From Kosakonia arachidis (GTDB lineage Bacteria; Pseudomonadota; Gammaproteobacteria; Enterobacterales; Enterobacteriaceae): a stretch of 64,000 nucleotides of DNA. Within the stretch, counting starts at the first letter, position 1. Each line of letters opens with the position of its first letter. A program made the position numbers and the translations under genes. The notes under the pieces are model-generated. The model was not told the origin of the DNA. It worked only from the letters and a program-made list of their open reading frames with translations, and ran no database searches. Shown in pieces: positions 10,694 to 25,599 of this stretch. The stretch covers positions 1-64,000 of the forward strand of contig NZ_FPAU01000005.1 of assembly GCF_900116535.1 (NCBI RefSeq). Reading direction: 5' to 3'.

Positions 10694-12187
10694 ATGGCTC
10701 ACTCACATTTATTAGCAGAAAGAATTTCCCGCTTAAGCAACGCGCTGGAAAAAGGACTCTTTGAGCGTAGCCACGCTATCCGGTTGTGCCTGCTGGCTGC
10801 GCTTAGCGGCGAGAGCGTATTTCTTCTTGGCCCGCCAGGTATTGCGAAAAGCCTGATCGCACGTCGCCTGAAATTCGCCTTTAAACATGCTCATGCCTTC
10901 GAATACTTGATGACGCGGTTCTCCACGCCGGAAGAGGTTTTCGGTCCGCTCTCCATTCAGGCATTAAAAGATGAAGGGCGCTATGAGCGCTTAACCGACG
11001 GTTATCTTCCAGAAGCAGAAATCGTATTCCTGGATGAAATCTGGAAAGCCGGCCCGGCGATCCTCAACACCCTGCTCACCGCCATTAACGAACGCCGCTT
11101 CCGTAACGGCGCGAGCGAAGAAAAGATCCCGATGCGTTTGCTGGTGGCCGCCTCGAACGAACTGCCGGAAACCGACAGCAGCCTCGAAGCGCTGTATGAT
11201 CGTATGTTAATCCGCTTGTGGCTCGACAAAGTACAAGAGAAGGGTAATTTCCGCTCCATGCTGCTCAGTCAGCAGGACGAGAACGAAAACCCGGTGCCCA
11301 ACGAATTGCAAATCACCGACGAGGAATATCAGCGTTGGCAACAGGAGATTGGGCTGGTCAAACTGCCCGATCCGGTATTTGAATTGATCTATACGCTGCG
11401 CCAGCAGCTCGATGCCTTACCGAATGCGCCGTATGTTTCCGATCGCCGCTGGAAAAAAGCTATCCGTTTATTACAGTCCAGCGCCTTTTTCAGCGGGCGC
11501 GATACAGTTGCACCCATTGATTTGATTCTGTTGAAAGATTGTCTGTGGCACGATGCCGAAAGCCTGCGTTTATTGCAGCAGCAACTGGATATTTTGATGA
11601 CCGGACACGCGTGGCAGCAACAATCGATGCTGACACAGCTCACCAGCATCAATCAGCGTCATATGCAACTTCAGCAGCAACAAAGTGACAAAACCGCGCT
11701 AAAAGTCAGCCGCCAGGGTGGTATGTTCAGCCGTCGCCCACACTATGATTTACCCGAAGACCTGAATGAACCGCTGTTGACACTACTATTACAGCAGCCG
11801 CTAAAATTGCACGATTTACAGGTGATTCACGTCACCATTGAGCGCAACGCGCTAGAGCAGTGGCTGGCGAAAGGCGGTGAAATCCGCGGCAAACTTAACG
11901 GTATTGGTTTTGCGCAACCTTTAAACCTTGAGGTTGATACCTCGCTTCATCTGGTGATCCGCGATGTCAGTTTGCAGGGATCGCGTCTTGCGCTGCCGGG
12001 TGTCACTACTGAAAACGTGCCAGAAGAGATCGCCCAACAACTGGAAACGCTGGATAACACCTGGCACCAGCAGCACACCCGTTTTAGCGAGCAGCAAAAA
12101 TGCCTGTTCGTCTCTGGCGACTGGCTGGGTCGCATTGAATCCAGCCTGCAGGACGTTCGCACGCAGATCCAACAGGCTCGCCAATGA
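10694..12187 (+). CDS. ravA: MoxR-type AAA+ ATPase RavA
   Basis: 497 residues from the ATG at 10694, one fewer than I recall for E. coli. Walker A is [13 protein letters not shown] (about 45-58), Walker [14 protein letters not shown], and sensor-1 region VAASNELPE. In E. coli RavA forms hexamers that bind the inducible lysine decarboxylase and acts with ViaA on respiratory complexes. The frame stays open about 240 bases further upstream but without homology. It overlaps viaA by 4 bp (ATGA), implying coupled translation. Confidence 0.95.
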   Translation: MAHSHLLAERISRLSNALEKGLFERSHAIRLCLLAALSGESVFLLGPPGIAKSLIARRLKFAFKHAHAFEYLMTRFSTPEEVFGPLSIQALKDEGRYERLTDGYLPEAEIVFLDEIWKAGPAILNTLLTAINERRFRNGASEEKIPMRLLVAASNELPETDSSLEALYDRMLIRLWLDKVQEKGNFRSMLLSQQDENENPVPNELQITDEEYQRWQQEIGLVKLPDPVFELIYTLRQQLDALPNAPYVSDRRWKKAIRLLQSSAFFSGRDTVAPIDLILLKDCLWHDAESLRLLQQQLDILMTGHAWQQQSMLTQLTSINQRHMQLQQQQSDKTALKVSRQGGMFSRRPHYDLPEDLNEPLLTLLLQQPLKLHDLQVIHVTIERNALEQWLAKGGEIRGKLNGIGFAQPLNLEVDTSLHLVIRDVSLQGSRLALPGVTTENVPEEIAQQLETLDNTWHQQHTRFSEQQKCLFVSGDWLGRIESSLQDVRTQIQQARQ

Positions 12188-13635
12188 TAACGCTGGAAAC
12201 ACTGAACGTGATGCTCACCATCAGCGAAGAGACACTGGTGGAAGAACTCATCGTTCTGCTGCTGGCTTCTCCGCAACTGGTGCTGTTTTTTGAAAAATTC
12301 CCGCGCTTAAAACATGCTATCACTGAAGATATTCCCCGCTGGCGCGAAGCGCTAAAAAAGCATCTGAAAGAGACCGCTGTGCCGCCGGAACTGGCGGAAG
12401 AAGTGCTGAGTTACCAGCAGAGCCAGCTACTCTCAACATCGCAATTTATCGTGCAGTTACCCCAGATCCTGGCATTACTGGAAAAGCTGCATTCGCCTTT
12501 TGCCGCCCAGTCCCGGCAAATGGTAAAGGATAATCCGCAGTTTACACTCGCTTTGCATACCCTTTTTTTACAGCGCTGGCGTCTGAGCCTTATCGTGCAA
12601 ACCACCACCTTTAATCAACAACTGCTGGAAGAGGAACGCGAGCAGTTGCTGAGTGAGGTGCAGGAGCGCATGACGCTAAGCGGGCAACTGGAGCCAGTAC
12701 TGGTCGAAAATGAAAACGCCGCCGGACGCTTGTGGGATATGAGTGCCGGTCAGCTTAAACGCGGCGACTACCAGTTGATCATCAAATACGGCGATTTCCT
12801 GAAAGAGCAGCCGGAGCTTCAGCAACTGGCGGAGCAGCTTGGCCGCTCGCGGGAAGCGAAATCAGTACCGCGCAAAGATGCGCCGATGGAAACGTTCCGT
12901 ATGCTGGTGCGTGAACCGGCAACCATACCGGAACAGGTAGACGGGCTGCATCAGAGCGATGATATTTTGCGCCTGTTGCCGCCGGAGCTGGCAACGCTCG
13001 GTATCACAGAGCTGGAATATGAGTTTTATCGGCGGCTGGTGGAAAAGCAACTGCTCACCTACCGTCTACATGGTGATGCCTGGCGGGAAAAGGTTACCGA
13101 ACGCCCAGTAATCCATCAGAATTTTGATGAACAACCGCGCGGGCCGTTTATCGTCTGCGTTGATACTTCCGGTTCAATGGGCGGGTTTAATGAACAGTGC
13201 GCGAAAGCCTTCTGTCTGGCACTGATGCGCGTGGCGCTGGCGGATAAACGGCGTTGTTTTATTATGCTGTTTTCCAGTGAAGTCGTGCGTTATGAACTGA
13301 CCTGTGCACAAGGACTAGAGCAGGCGATCCGCTTTCTGAGCCAGCGCTTCCGTGGAGGAACCGATCTGGCAAGCTGTTTTCGGGCGATCATTGAACGGAT
13401 GCAGGGCGGTGAATGGTTTGATGCCGACGCCGTGGTGATATCGGATTTTATCGCTCAGCGCCTGCCGGACGATATCATTAGTAAAGTAAAAGAGTTGCAG
13501 AACGTTCACCAGCACCGCTTCCACGCAGTAGCAATGTCGATACATGGCAAACCCGGCATCATGCGTATTTTCGATCACATCTGGCGCTTTGATACCGGGA
13601 TGCGCAGCCGTTTGCTGCGACGCTGGCGGCGTTAG
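12184..13635 (+). CDS. viaA: VWA-domain protein ViaA, partner of RavA
   Basis: 483 residues, the E. coli length. The C-terminal von Willebrand factor A domain (about 320-483) carries a MIDAS metal site DTSGSMGG and the downstream FRGGTDLA Thr. The N-terminal half is helical. Start ATG overlaps the ravA stop. The 3' end abuts the asnA remnant on the opposite strand. Confidence 0.95.
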   Translation: MITLETLNVMLTISEETLVEELIVLLLASPQLVLFFEKFPRLKHAITEDIPRWREALKKHLKETAVPPELAEEVLSYQQSQLLSTSQFIVQLPQILALLEKLHSPFAAQSRQMVKDNPQFTLALHTLFLQRWRLSLIVQTTTFNQQLLEEEREQLLSEVQERMTLSGQLEPVLVENENAAGRLWDMSAGQLKRGDYQLIIKYGDFLKEQPELQQLAEQLGRSREAKSVPRKDAPMETFRMLVREPATIPEQVDGLHQSDDILRLLPPELATLGITELEYEFYRRLVEKQLLTYRLHGDAWREKVTERPVIHQNFDEQPRGPFIVCVDTSGSMGGFNEQCAKAFCLALMRVALADKRRCFIMLFSSEVVRYELTCAQGLEQAIRFLSQRFRGGTDLASCFRAIIERMQGGEWFDADAVVISDFIAQRLPDDIISKVKELQNVHQHRFHAVAMSIHGKPGIMRIFDHIWRFDTGMRSRLLRRWRR

Positions 13636-13770
13636 AGCTGACTGGAAACCTTCTTGCAAACCGCTGCGGGCCATCACCGACGCGGCTGAGCGCCTTAGCT
13701 TCAATCAGGCCCAGTTTCTTTTCCAGTTGGCGGGAAGTTGCCCCTCTCTTCTGTTGCTAATCATTAATTA
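13636..13770 (-). pseudogene. asnA: Remnant of asnA (aspartate-ammonia ligase), 5' fragment only
   Basis: Minus-strand translation of 13660-13725 gives RQLEKKLGLIEAKALSRVGD, which aligns to residues about 21-42 of E. coli AsnA (RQLEERLGLIE...LSRVGDG). Just upstream a QQKRG fragment resembles the KQRQ of the N-terminus, with the intervening ISFVKSH segment missing. After VGDG the homology stops and the viaA end follows. About 290 codons are gone. The position and direction, divergent from asnC and converging on viaA, match intact asnA in E. coli. The cell would depend on another asparagine synthetase, such as AsnB, not in this window. Confidence 0.82.
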
Positions 13771-13882
13771 ACAAAAAGCCGCCTCAACTCAACAATACGC
13801 AATTACAAAGGTCAGTATGCTTTTAAATAGATAAAATAAGCGGATAAAATAGAAAGAACCCTCATCCATTATAGAAAACCCT

Positions 13883-14341
13883 ATGGAAAATTATCAGATC
13901 GATAATCTGGACCGCGGTATCCTCGACGCTTTAATGACCAATGCGCGCACCGCTTATGCAGAACTGGCCAAACAATTTGGTGTCAGCCCCGGCACTATTC
14001 ATGTGCGTGTAGAAAAAATGAAGCAAGCCGGGATCATCACCGGTGCGCGTATCGACGTCAGCCCGAAGCAACTGGGTTACGATGTCTGTTGCTTTATTGG
14101 AATCATTTTGAAGAGCGCGAAAGATTACCCTTCGGCGCTGACGAAACTGGAAAGTCTGGAAGAAGTGACCGAAGCCTATTACACCACCGGGCATTACAGC
14201 ATCTTTATAAAAGTGATGTGTCGATCCATTGATGCCTTGCAACAGGTACTTATCAACAAGATCCAAACAATTGATGAAATTCAATCCACAGAAACGTTGA
14301 TCTCCCTGCAAAACCCTATCATGCGTACGATCCGCCCTTAA
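13883..14341 (+). CDS. asnC: Lrp/AsnC-family regulator AsnC
   Basis: 152 residues, about 95% identical by eye to E. coli AsnC. The N-terminal helix-turn-helix runs about 1-60 (AELAKQFGVSPGTIHVRVEKM) and the C-terminal RAM ligand domain about 65-150. In E. coli it senses asparagine and controls asnA, itself and gidA. Here the divergent target asnA is reduced to a fragment although asnC looks fully intact. Confidence 0.95.
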   Translation: MENYQIDNLDRGILDALMTNARTAYAELAKQFGVSPGTIHVRVEKMKQAGIITGARIDVSPKQLGYDVCCFIGIILKSAKDYPSALTKLESLEEVTEAYYTTGHYSIFIKVMCRSIDALQQVLINKIQTIDEIQSTETLISLQNPIMRTIRP

Positions 14342-14373
14342 CGGGGTGCTTTCGTCCTTCATTAATACCCATA

Positions 14374-14382
14374 TTGTCCACA
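14374..14382 (+). promoter_or_regulatory. DnaA box in the mioC promoter region
   Basis: TTGTCCACA differs from the strong DnaA box TTATCCACA by one base and lies about 80 bp upstream of the mioC start, where E. coli has a DnaA-repressed mioC promoter. Function is inferred from that parallel. Confidence 0.55.
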
Positions 14383-14460
14383 GGTAGATCCCAGGCCTTT
14401 CACAGCGTACAATACGCCTCACTTTGTCGCCGGATGGTGAATAAACGGAGCGGGATTTTC

Positions 14461-14910
14461 ATGGCGGATATCACTCTTATTAGCGGTAGCACCCTCGGCG
14501 GTGCGGAATATGTGGCAGAACATCTGGCGGAAAAGCTGGAAGACGCTGGCTATAGTACCGAGACGCTGCACGGCCCGCTATTAGAGGATCTTTCTCCGCA
14601 GGGAACCTGGCTAGTGATCAGTTCCACCCATGGCGCTGGCGACCTGCCTGAGAACCTGCAACCGTTTTTAGACGATCTACATGAACAGAAGCCGGATCTC
14701 ACACAGGTGCGCTTTGGCGCGATCGGCATCGGCAGTCGCGAATATGACACCTTCTGTCAGGCAATCGAGAAAATTGAGGAAGCGTTGAAGGCTAATGGTG
14801 CCAAACAGATCGGTGAAACACTGAAGATCAACATTCTTGAGCACGATATTCCGGAGGATCCAGCGGAAGAATGGTTGGGATCCTGGAAAAATTTACTCAA
14901 TAACGATTAA
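14461..14910 (+). CDS. mioC: Flavodoxin-like protein MioC
   Basis: 149 residues; E. coli MioC has 147. Flavodoxin fold with the FMN phosphate loop SGSTLGGAE near the N-terminus and the STHGAGDLPENL loop. In E. coli it supports biotin synthase in vitro. I chose the ATG at 14461 because MADITLISGSTLGG aligns with the family; the frame is open upstream. Transcription runs directly into oriC. Confidence 0.94.
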   Translation: MADITLISGSTLGGAEYVAEHLAEKLEDAGYSTETLHGPLLEDLSPQGTWLVISSTHGAGDLPENLQPFLDDLHEQKPDLTQVRFGAIGIGSREYDTFCQAIEKIEEALKANGAKQIGETLKINILEHDIPEDPAEEWLGSWKNLLNND

Positions 14911-14920
14911 AGATCGTGCG

Positions 14921-15194
14921 ATCAGTTGTGGATAACTATGCTTAAAAGGCCTTATTAACCGGTAGTTATCCCATTAACAACTGTTGTATAGTTTTCAGCC
15001 TGTGTATAAACAGGCATTTTGATCCCAGCTTATACGGTTCAGGATCACCGATCATTCACAGTTAATGATCCTCTCTAATGAATTGATCTTACAGCGATGA
15101 TCCGGGTTATCCACAAGACATCGCGATCCTAATAAGAGATCATAATAGAACAGATCTCTCTATATAAAAGATCTTCTTTTTAATACCCAGGATC
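14921..15194. other. oriC: Chromosomal replication origin oriC
   Basis: Placed between mioC and mnmG as in E. coli, reading as its reverse complement. DnaA boxes seen: TGTGGATAA (R4, 927-935 past 14000), TTATCCCAT (degenerate R3 position, 14966-14974), TGTGTATAA (R2, 15001-15009) and TTATCCACA (R1, 15107-15115). The A/T-rich unwinding element with GATC-starting 13-mers lies at 15125-15193 and includes AAGATCTTCTTTTTAA. GATC methylation sites are dense throughout. An IHF site is expected between R1 and R2 but I could not place it with certainty. Confidence 0.95.
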
Positions 15195-15282
15195 CGGATC
15201 TTTCTCACTGGACTAAAGTTGAGTAGAATCCACGGCCCGGGCTTCAATCCAATTTCTAACCGCTTAGGCGAGGCATACCACC

Positions 15283-17172
15283 ATGTTTTATCCGGATCCT
15301 TTTGACGTCATTATTATTGGCGGGGGTCATGCAGGTACTGAGGCCGCGATGGCAGCAGCACGTATGGGTCAACAGACTCTGCTTTTGACACACAATATCG
15401 ACACACTGGGGCAGATGAGTTGCAACCCAGCGATCGGCGGTATTGGGAAAGGACACCTGGTAAAAGAAGTGGATGCGCTCGGCGGGCTGATGGCGAAAGC
15501 TATCGATCAGGCAGGCATTCAGTTTAGGATACTAAACGCGAGCAAAGGTCCTGCAGTGCGAGCCACCCGTGCGCAGGCAGACCGCGTGCTCTATCGTCAG
15601 GCGGTACGCACCGCTCTGGAAAACCAACCGAACCTGATGATCTTCCAGCAAGCAGTGGAAGATCTGATCGTGGAAAACGATCGCGTCGTTGGTGCTGTCA
15701 CCCAGATGGGGCTTAAATTCCGCGCCAAAGCCGTGGTGCTGACAGTCGGGACATTCCTCGACGGTAAAATCCACATCGGGCTTGATAACTACAGCGGTGG
15801 GCGCGCTGGCGATCCGCCGTCTATTCCGCTCTCACGCCGTCTGCGCGAGCTGCCGTTGCGCGTCAGCCGTTTGAAAACCGGTACGCCGCCGCGTATTGAC
15901 GCCCGTACCATCGATTTCAGCGTTCTGGCGCAGCAGCACGGGGATAACCCGATGCCGGTATTTTCGTTTATGGGTAACGCCGCGCAGCATCCGCGTCAGG
16001 TACCGTGCTATGTCACGCATACCAATGAAAAAACCCATGACGTGATCCGCAATAACCTCGATCGTAGCCCAATGTACGCAGGCGTGATCGAAGGGATCGG
16101 CCCGCGTTATTGCCCATCGATCGAAGACAAAGTGATGCGTTTTGCCGATCGTAACCAGCATCAGATCTTTCTGGAACCGGAAGGATTGACCTCCAACGAA
16201 ATTTACCCGAACGGTATCTCCACCAGCTTGCCGTTCGATGTGCAGATGCAAATCGTTCGTTCCATGCAAGGAATGGAAAACGCGAAGATCGTGCGCCCAG
16301 GTTATGCCATTGAGTACGATTTCTTTGATCCGCGAGATTTGAAACTGACGCTGGAAAGCAAATACATCCATGGCCTGTTCTTTGCTGGCCAGATTAACGG
16401 TACCACCGGTTATGAAGAGGCTGCAGCACAAGGGCTGCTGGCCGGTCTGAACGCCGGGCGCTTCTCTGCTGAAAAAGAGGGTTGGGCGCCGCGTCGCGAC
16501 CAGGCTTATCTCGGCGTGCTGGTGGACGATCTCTGTACGCTCGGCACCAAAGAACCGTACCGCATGTTTACCTCACGCGCGGAGTATCGCCTGATGTTGC
16601 GTGAAGATAATGCTGACCTGCGTCTGACAGAAGCTGGTCGGGAGCTGGGTCTGGTGGACGATGAACGCTGGGCGCGCTTTAACGAGAAGCTGGAAACGAT
16701 TGAACGTGAACGCCAGCGTCTGAAAGCGCAGTGGGTTTCACCTGCATCGGAACATGCTCCGGCAGTGAATGCGCACTTGACTGCGCCATTATCGCGTGAA
16801 GCCAGCGGTGAAGATCTGCTGCGTCGCCCGGAAATGACGTACGAACAACTGGTACAGATTACGCCGTTCGCGCCGGGTCTTAATGACCAGCAGGCGGCTG
16901 AACAGGTTGAAATCCAGGTGAAATACGAAGGTTATATTGCACGCCAGCAGGATGAGATCGAAAAACAGCAGCGCAATGAAAATACGTTGTTGCCGGCATC
17001 GCTGGATTACCGTCAGGTGAATGGGCTGTCCAACGAAGTGATCGCCAAACTGAACGATCACAAACCTTCCTCAATTGGTCAGGCATCACGTATTTCCGGC
17101 ATCACGCCAGCGGCAATTTCCATTTTGCTGGTATGGCTGAAAAAACAAGGTATGCTGCGCCGCAGCGCTTAA
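15283..17172 (+). CDS. mnmG: tRNA uridine 5-carboxymethylaminomethyl modification enzyme MnmG (GidA)
   Basis: 629 residues, the E. coli length. The N-terminal FAD-binding Rossmann motif is [10 protein letters not shown]; the GidA signatures [11 protein letters not shown] and [16 protein letters not shown] are present. With MnmE it installs cmnm5 on the wobble U34 of certain tRNAs. It is the first gene to the right of oriC, transcribed away from it, and followed by rsmG after 95 bp. Confidence 0.97.
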   Translation: MFYPDPFDVIIIGGGHAGTEAAMAAARMGQQTLLLTHNIDTLGQMSCNPAIGGIGKGHLVKEVDALGGLMAKAIDQAGIQFRILNASKGPAVRATRAQADRVLYRQAVRTALENQPNLMIFQQAVEDLIVENDRVVGAVTQMGLKFRAKAVVLTVGTFLDGKIHIGLDNYSGGRAGDPPSIPLSRRLRELPLRVSRLKTGTPPRIDARTIDFSVLAQQHGDNPMPVFSFMGNAAQHPRQVPCYVTHTNEKTHDVIRNNLDRSPMYAGVIEGIGPRYCPSIEDKVMRFADRNQHQIFLEPEGLTSNEIYPNGISTSLPFDVQMQIVRSMQGMENAKIVRPGYAIEYDFFDPRDLKLTLESKYIHGLFFAGQINGTTGYEEAAAQGLLAGLNAGRFSAEKEGWAPRRDQAYLGVLVDDLCTLGTKEPYRMFTSRAEYRLMLREDNADLRLTEAGRELGLVDDERWARFNEKLETIERERQRLKAQWVSPASEHAPAVNAHLTAPLSREASGEDLLRRPEMTYEQLVQITPFAPGLNDQQAAEQVEIQVKYEGYIARQQDEIEKQQRNENTLLPASLDYRQVNGLSNEVIAKLNDHKPSSIGQASRISGITPAAISILLVWLKKQGMLRRSA

Positions 17173-17267
17173 CAATATTGCCCTGCCAGTGCCTGGCGGG
17201 CTGATTCAACGCTTATTGCGGGGAGCATCGCGCTGCCCGCTGCTTAGTATCTCAACAGGTATTCACT

Positions 17268-17891
17268 GTGCTCAATAAACTCTCTCGTCTGCTGGATGAA
17301 GCAGGCATTTTGTTGTCGGTTGAACAGCAGAAACAGCTGGTGGCCTATGTCGAACTACTGCACAAATGGAACAAGGCCTATAACCTGACCTCTGTGCGCG
17401 ATCCGAACGAGATGCTCATTCGCCATATTCTCGACAGCATTGTTGTCGCGCCGTACCTGCAAGGGACGCGTTTTATCGATGTTGGCACAGGTCCGGGTTT
17501 GCCTGGGATCCCGCTTTCGATCGTCCGTCCTGAATCCCATTTCACGCTGCTTGACAGCCTGGGGAAACGAGTGCGTTTCTTACGCCAGGTGCAGCATGAG
17601 CTTAAATTGAGCAACGTTGAGCCGATTCAGAGCCGCGTTGAAGATTTCCCGGCCGAACCGCCATTCGACGGTGTGATTAGCCGGGCCTTTGCCTCGCTGA
17701 ATGATATGGTTAACTGGTGCCACGCTTTGCCGGGCGAAGAGGGGCGTTTCTACGCGCTGAAAGGGCTGGTACCCGAAGAAGAGATCGCACTTTTACCCGC
17801 GGAGTTATCCGTTGAATCTATTGTTAAACTGAATGTTCCGCACCTGGAAGGCGAACGTCATCTGGTGATCATTAAGCCAAATAAAGTTTAA
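17268..17891 (+). CDS. rsmG: 16S rRNA (guanine-527-N7)-methyltransferase RsmG (GidB)
   Basis: 207 residues, the E. coli length. The S-adenosylmethionine motif [13 protein letters not shown] (about 67-79) and the following [13 protein letters not shown] are typical of RsmG. It methylates G527 of 16S rRNA in the streptomycin-binding region. The start GTG-less ATG-like codon at 17268 (GTG) gives [14 protein letters not shown], as in the family. Confidence 0.95.
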   Translation: MLNKLSRLLDEAGILLSVEQQKQLVAYVELLHKWNKAYNLTSVRDPNEMLIRHILDSIVVAPYLQGTRFIDVGTGPGLPGIPLSIVRPESHFTLLDSLGKRVRFLRQVQHELKLSNVEPIQSRVEDFPAEPPFDGVISRAFASLNDMVNWCHALPGEEGRFYALKGLVPEEEIALLPAELSVESIVKLNVPHLEGERHLVIIKPNKV

Positions 17892-18388
17892 TTTTTATCA
17901 AAAAATGTATCTTTCGTGCTGTTGCTTAGATGTTAAAAAATGAAGTAAAAAAGGGCGATACGTTCAGTTACATTTCACCGTCTTGTTACCAGAATTTTTC
18001 TGACATTTAACGTCCAGAATTTGATTCATTGAAATAATAGTCAACAGTGAAAATATCAGCCCGCTAAAAGTCGACAAGTAGAATGAAATACGGATGTAAA
18101 ATAATTATTATAAATGTCAATGGAAGGTTTTCGATGTATAGGCGGGTGTTTTAAAAAGAGTTGTGATAAATCATCTTGAAGATCATAAAGTTGAACAGCG
18201 GTGATTTCTTTGCGTGATTAACCCTATAGATACATAAATGTTTAATTTGTGACCGAGTGCACGCTTTATCGTTGGGTTTTTAGTGTTATCCGCACTTTTG
18301 CCCGACAGTTCACAGTTTCATCAAAAGTTTAAAAATAGCGGTCGGGAAAAATATTTAAACATTTATTCACCTTTTTGCTACTTATTGT
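17892..18388. other. A/T-rich intergenic region rsmG-atpI, no gene seen
   Basis: About 500 bases without a credible reading frame. E. coli has a gap of similar size here before the atp promoter. I see no strong terminator after rsmG and no recognisable repeat. Confidence 0.7.
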
Positions 18389-18416
18389 TTGAAATCACGG
18401 GGCCGCACCGTATAAT
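18389..18416 (+). promoter_or_regulatory. Main atp operon promoter
   Basis: TTGAAA (18389-18394), a 16-bp spacer and perfect TATAAT (18411-18416) lie about 90 bp upstream of atpI. The context CACCGTATAATTTGACCGC is the one I recall for the E. coli atp promoter. A weaker TTGACT / TATACG pair follows at 18435-18466. Confidence 0.8.
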
Positions 18417-18508
18417 TTGACCGCTTTTTGATGCTTGACTCCGGGCCATAAAGAACGTTTTATACGACACGCGGCATACCTCAAAGGGAGCAGGAGTTAA
18501 GAAACGTC

Positions 18509-19716
<1,208 letters not shown>

Positions 19717-19746
19717 TTTTTAACAACACTACTACGTTTTAACTGA

Positions 19747-20030
<284 letters not shown>

Positions 20031-20062
20031 TAGAACGTTAACCAGATAAGAGGCATTGTGCT

Positions 20063-20533
20063 GTGAATCTAAACGCAACAATCCTCGGCCAGGCCATCGC
20101 GTTTGTCCTGTTCGTTCTGTTCTGCATGAAGTATGTATGGCCGCCGTTAATGGCTGCCATCGAAAAACGTCAGAAAGAAATTGCTGACGGTCTTGCTTCC
20201 GCAGAACGAGCTAAAAAGGATTTGGATCTTGCACAGGCCAATGCGACCGACCAGCTGAAAAAAGCGAAAGCTGAAGCTCAGGTTATCATTGAACAGGCGA
20301 ACAAACGCCGTGCTCAGATCCTGGATGAAGCGAAAGCAGAAGCCGAGCAGGAACGTAACAAAATCGTCGCCCAGGCGCAGGCTGAAATCGATGCCGAGCG
20401 TAAACGTGCGCGCGAAGAGCTGCGTAAACAGGTGGCTCTGCTGGCAGTAGCTGGCGCCGAGAAGATCATCGAACGTTCCGTGGATGAAGCTGCTAACAGC
20501 GACATCGTGAATAAACTGGTCGCTGAACTGTAA
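20063..20533 (+). CDS. atpF: ATP synthase subunit b (AtpF)
   Basis: 156 residues with a GTG start (20063), the same unusual start as E. coli atpF. One N-terminal membrane helix (about 5-27) is followed by a long charged helix (about 30-135) that forms the dimeric peripheral stalk. The preceding AGAGGC is a moderate ribosome site. Confidence 0.96.
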   Translation: MNLNATILGQAIAFVLFVLFCMKYVWPPLMAAIEKRQKEIADGLASAERAKKDLDLAQANATDQLKKAKAEAQVIIEQANKRRAQILDEAKAEAEQERNKIVAQAQAEIDAERKRAREELRKQVALLAVAGAEKIIERSVDEAANSDIVNKLVAEL

Positions 20534-20546
20534 GGAGGAGGGGCTG

Positions 20547-21080
20547 ATGTCTGAATTTGTAACGGTAGCTCGCCCCTACGCCAAAGCAGCTTTTGACTTT
20601 GCCGTCGAAAACCAGAGCGTTGACCGCTGGCAGGATATGCTGGCGTTCGCTGCTGAGGTGACGAAAAATGAACACATGGCCGAGCTTATCTCTGGTGCTT
20701 TAGCGCCGGAAACGCTCGCTAAGTCGTTTATCGCAGTCTGTGGGGAGCAACTTGACGACAAAGGTCAGAACCTGATTCGGGTGATGGCTGAAAACGGTCG
20801 TATCAAGGTGCTTCCTGATGTTCTTGAGCAGTTTATTCAATTGCGTGCAGCCAGCGAGGCTATTGCAGAAGTCGATGTGACTTCGGCTACTGCACTGAGT
20901 GAAGAACAGCTTTCGAAAATCAGCGCAGCGATGGAAAAACGTCTGTCACGCAAAGTGAAGCTGAATTGCAATATCGATAAGTCTGTAATGGCAGGCGTAA
21001 TCATCCGTGCGGGTGATATGGTCATTGATGGCAGCGTTCGCGGCCGTCTTGAGCGCCTTGCAGACGTCTTGCAGTCTTAA
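20547..21080 (+). CDS. atpH: ATP synthase F1 subunit delta (AtpH)
   Basis: 177 residues, the E. coli length. N-terminal helical domain (about 1-105) binds the top of F1; the C-terminal part contacts subunit b. Preceded by a strong AAGGAGGAGG site directly after atpF. Confidence 0.96.
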   Translation: MSEFVTVARPYAKAAFDFAVENQSVDRWQDMLAFAAEVTKNEHMAELISGALAPETLAKSFIAVCGEQLDDKGQNLIRVMAENGRIKVLPDVLEQFIQLRAASEAIAEVDVTSATALSEEQLSKISAAMEKRLSRKVKLNCNIDKSVMAGVIIRAGDMVIDGSVRGRLERLADVLQS

Positions 21081-21092
21081 GGGGACTGGAGC

Positions 21093-22634
21093 ATGCAACT
21101 GAATTCCACCGAAATCAGCGAACTGATCAAGCAGCGCATTGCTCAGTTCAGTGTTGTGAGTGAAGCTCACAACGAAGGTACTATTGTTTCTGTAAGCGAC
21201 GGTGTTATCCGTATCCACGGCCTTGCCGATTGTATGCAGGGTGAAATGATCTCCCTGCCGGGTAACCGTTACGCAATCGCACTGAACCTGGAGCGCGACT
21301 CCGTGGGTGCAGTTGTGATGGGTCCGTATGCTGACCTTGCCGAAGGCATGAAGGTCAAGTGTACTGGCCGTATTCTTGAAGTTCCGGTTGGCCGTGGCCT
21401 GCTGGGTCGCGTGGTGAACACTCTGGGTGCGCCAATCGATGGTAAAGGTTCGGTTGATAACGACGGCTTTGCTGCTGTCGAAGCTATCGCACCGGGCGTT
21501 ATCGATCGTCAGTCCGTTGATCAGCCGGTACAGACCGGTTACAAATCTGTTGACGCCATGATCCCAATTGGTCGTGGTCAGCGTGAATTGATCATCGGCG
21601 ACCGTCAGACCGGTAAAACTGCGCTGGCAATTGATGCCATCATCAACCAGCGTGATTCCGGTATTAAATGTATCTACGTTGCTATCGGCCAGAAAGCGTC
21701 CACCATTTCTAACGTGGTGCGTAAGCTGGAAGAGCACGGCGCGCTGTCTAACACCATCGTTGTTGTGGCAACCGCGTCTGAATCCGCTGCACTGCAATAT
21801 CTGGCTCCGTATGCTGGTTGCGCAATGGGCGAATATTTCCGCGATCGCGGTGAAGATGCGCTGATCATTTATGATGACCTGTCTAAACAGGCAGTCGCAT
21901 ACCGTCAGATCTCCCTGCTGCTCCGTCGTCCGCCTGGACGTGAAGCATTCCCGGGCGACGTATTCTACCTCCACTCCCGTCTGCTGGAACGTGCTGCGCG
22001 CGTTAACGTGGAATACGTTGAAAGCTTCACGAAAGGTGAAGTGAAAGGTAAAACCGGTTCTCTGACCGCGCTGCCGATTATCGAAACGCAAGCTGGTGAC
22101 GTTTCCGCGTTCGTTCCGACCAACGTAATTTCTATTACCGATGGTCAGATCTTCCTGGAATCCAACCTGTTTAACGCCGGTATTCGTCCTGCGGTAAACC
22201 CGGGTATTTCCGTATCCCGTGTAGGTGGTGCAGCGCAGACCAAAATCATGAAAAAACTGTCCGGTGGTATTCGTACCGCTCTGGCACAGTATCGTGAACT
22301 GGCTGCGTTCTCTCAGTTTGCTTCCGACCTTGACGATGCAACCCGTAAACAGCTCGACCACGGTCAGAAAGTGACCGAGTTGCTGAAACAGAAACAGTAT
22401 GCGCCGATGTCTGTCGCGCAGCAGGCTCTGGTTCTGTTCGCGGCTGAACGTGGTTACCTGGCGGATGTTGAACTGGCGAAAATCGGTAGCTTTGAAGCCG
22501 CTCTGCTGGCTTACGTTGACCGTGACCACGCTCCGCTGATGCAAGAGATCAACCAGACCGGTGGCTATAACGATGAGATCGAAGGCAAGCTGAAAGGCAT
22601 CCTCGACTCCTTTAAAGCAACCCAGTCCTGGTAA
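21093..22634 (+). CDS. atpA: ATP synthase F1 subunit alpha (AtpA)
   Basis: 513 residues, the E. coli length. Non-catalytic nucleotide site with Walker A GDRQTGKT (about 169-176) and Walker B ALIIYDDL; the arginine finger lies in the conserved [12 protein letters not shown] stretch. 12 bp after atpH. Confidence 0.97.
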   Translation: MQLNSTEISELIKQRIAQFSVVSEAHNEGTIVSVSDGVIRIHGLADCMQGEMISLPGNRYAIALNLERDSVGAVVMGPYADLAEGMKVKCTGRILEVPVGRGLLGRVVNTLGAPIDGKGSVDNDGFAAVEAIAPGVIDRQSVDQPVQTGYKSVDAMIPIGRGQRELIIGDRQTGKTALAIDAIINQRDSGIKCIYVAIGQKASTISNVVRKLEEHGALSNTIVVVATASESAALQYLAPYAGCAMGEYFRDRGEDALIIYDDLSKQAVAYRQISLLLRRPPGREAFPGDVFYLHSRLLERAARVNVEYVESFTKGEVKGKTGSLTALPIIETQAGDVSAFVPTNVISITDGQIFLESNLFNAGIRPAVNPGISVSRVGGAAQTKIMKKLSGGIRTALAQYRELAAFSQFASDLDDATRKQLDHGQKVTELLKQKQYAPMSVAQQALVLFAAERGYLADVELAKIGSFEAALLAYVDRDHAPLMQEINQTGGYNDEIEGKLKGILDSFKATQSW

Positions 22635-22684
22635 CGTCTGGCGGCTTGCCCTGAGGCAGGCCGCAAGGCATTGAGGAGAAGCTC

Positions 22685-24957
<2,273 letters not shown>

Positions 24958-24977
24958 CGCCTTAATCGGAGGGTGAT

Positions 24978-25397
24978 ATGGCAATGACTTACCACCTGGA
25001 TGTCGTCAGCGCAGAGTTACAAATGTTCTCTGGTCTGGTCGAAAAAATCCAGGTAACGGGTAGCGAAGGTGAACTGGGGATTTACCCGGGTCACGCGCCG
25101 CTACTCACCGCCATTAAGCCTGGTATGATCCGCATCGTGAAACAGCACGGTCATGAAGAGTTTATCTATTTGTCCGGCGGCATACTTGAAGTGCAGCCTG
25201 GCAACGTGACCGTTCTGGCTGATACTGCTATTCGTGGTCAGGATCTCGACGAAGCGCGAGCCCTGGAATCGAAACGCAAAGCAGAAGAGCATATTAAATC
25301 TTCTCACGGTGACGTGGATTACGCTCAGGCGTCTGCGGAACTGGCGAAAGCTATCGCGAAACTGCGTGTTATCGAGTTAACCAAAAAAGCGATGTAA
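24978..25397 (+). CDS. atpC: ATP synthase F1 subunit epsilon (AtpC)
   Basis: 139 residues, the E. coli length. N-terminal beta-sandwich (about 1-86, with [14 protein letters not shown]) and C-terminal helical hairpin (about 90-139) that inhibits ATP hydrolysis. Last gene of the operon, followed by a strong terminator. Confidence 0.96.
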   Translation: MAMTYHLDVVSAELQMFSGLVEKIQVTGSEGELGIYPGHAPLLTAIKPGMIRIVKQHGHEEFIYLSGGILEVQPGNVTVLADTAIRGQDLDEARALESKRKAEEHIKSSHGDVDYAQASAELAKAIAKLRVIELTKKAM

Positions 25398-25415
25398 CAC
25401 CGGCTTGAACCTAAA

Positions 25416-25448
25416 AAGCCAGTCTGGTTTCCAGGCTGGCTTTTTTTT
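25416..25448 (+). terminator. Rho-independent terminator of the atp operon
   Basis: Stem AAGCCAGTCTGG / CCAGGCTGGCTT (one G-U pair) with a 3-base loop and a T8 run, 18 bases after the atpC stop. Confidence 0.93.
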
Positions 25449-25496
25449 ATGACTGCGGTTCAGGAAAAGTTGAACTAAAAATATGTTTTATTATTT

Positions 25497-25512
25497 TGTG
25501 ATGTTAGTCACA
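25497..25512. promoter_or_regulatory. CRP site, distal
   Basis: TGTGATGTTAGTCACA fits the CRP consensus TGTGA-N6-TCACA in both half-sites. Its centre is 57 bp from the centre of the next CRP site. Confidence 0.8.
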
Positions 25513-25553
25513 AAAATATTGATCGGTTAAAAAATGAGGCGTAAACTTGCTTT

Positions 25554-25569
25554 TGTGATGTAAATCACA
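25554..25569. promoter_or_regulatory. CRP site, proximal
   Basis: TGTGATGTAAATCACA is again a full match to TGTGA-N6-TCACA, centred 38 bp before the start codon of the small ORF at 25600. A possible -10 element (TAACTT, 25580-25585) follows at a short distance, so the site could activate or occlude; the sequence does not decide which. Confidence 0.8.
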
Positions 25570-25599
25570 GAAAACACTCTAACTTATCAGGACGCCATC

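Noticed and set aside
15832-16431. A 199-codon minus-strand frame inside mnmG
   Set aside because: Shadow of mnmG, no start signal or homology.
20946-22544. A 532-codon open frame antisense to atpH-atpA
   Set aside because: It lies fully opposite highly conserved ATP synthase genes; the frame is open only because of their codon use. No family resemblance and no ribosome site.
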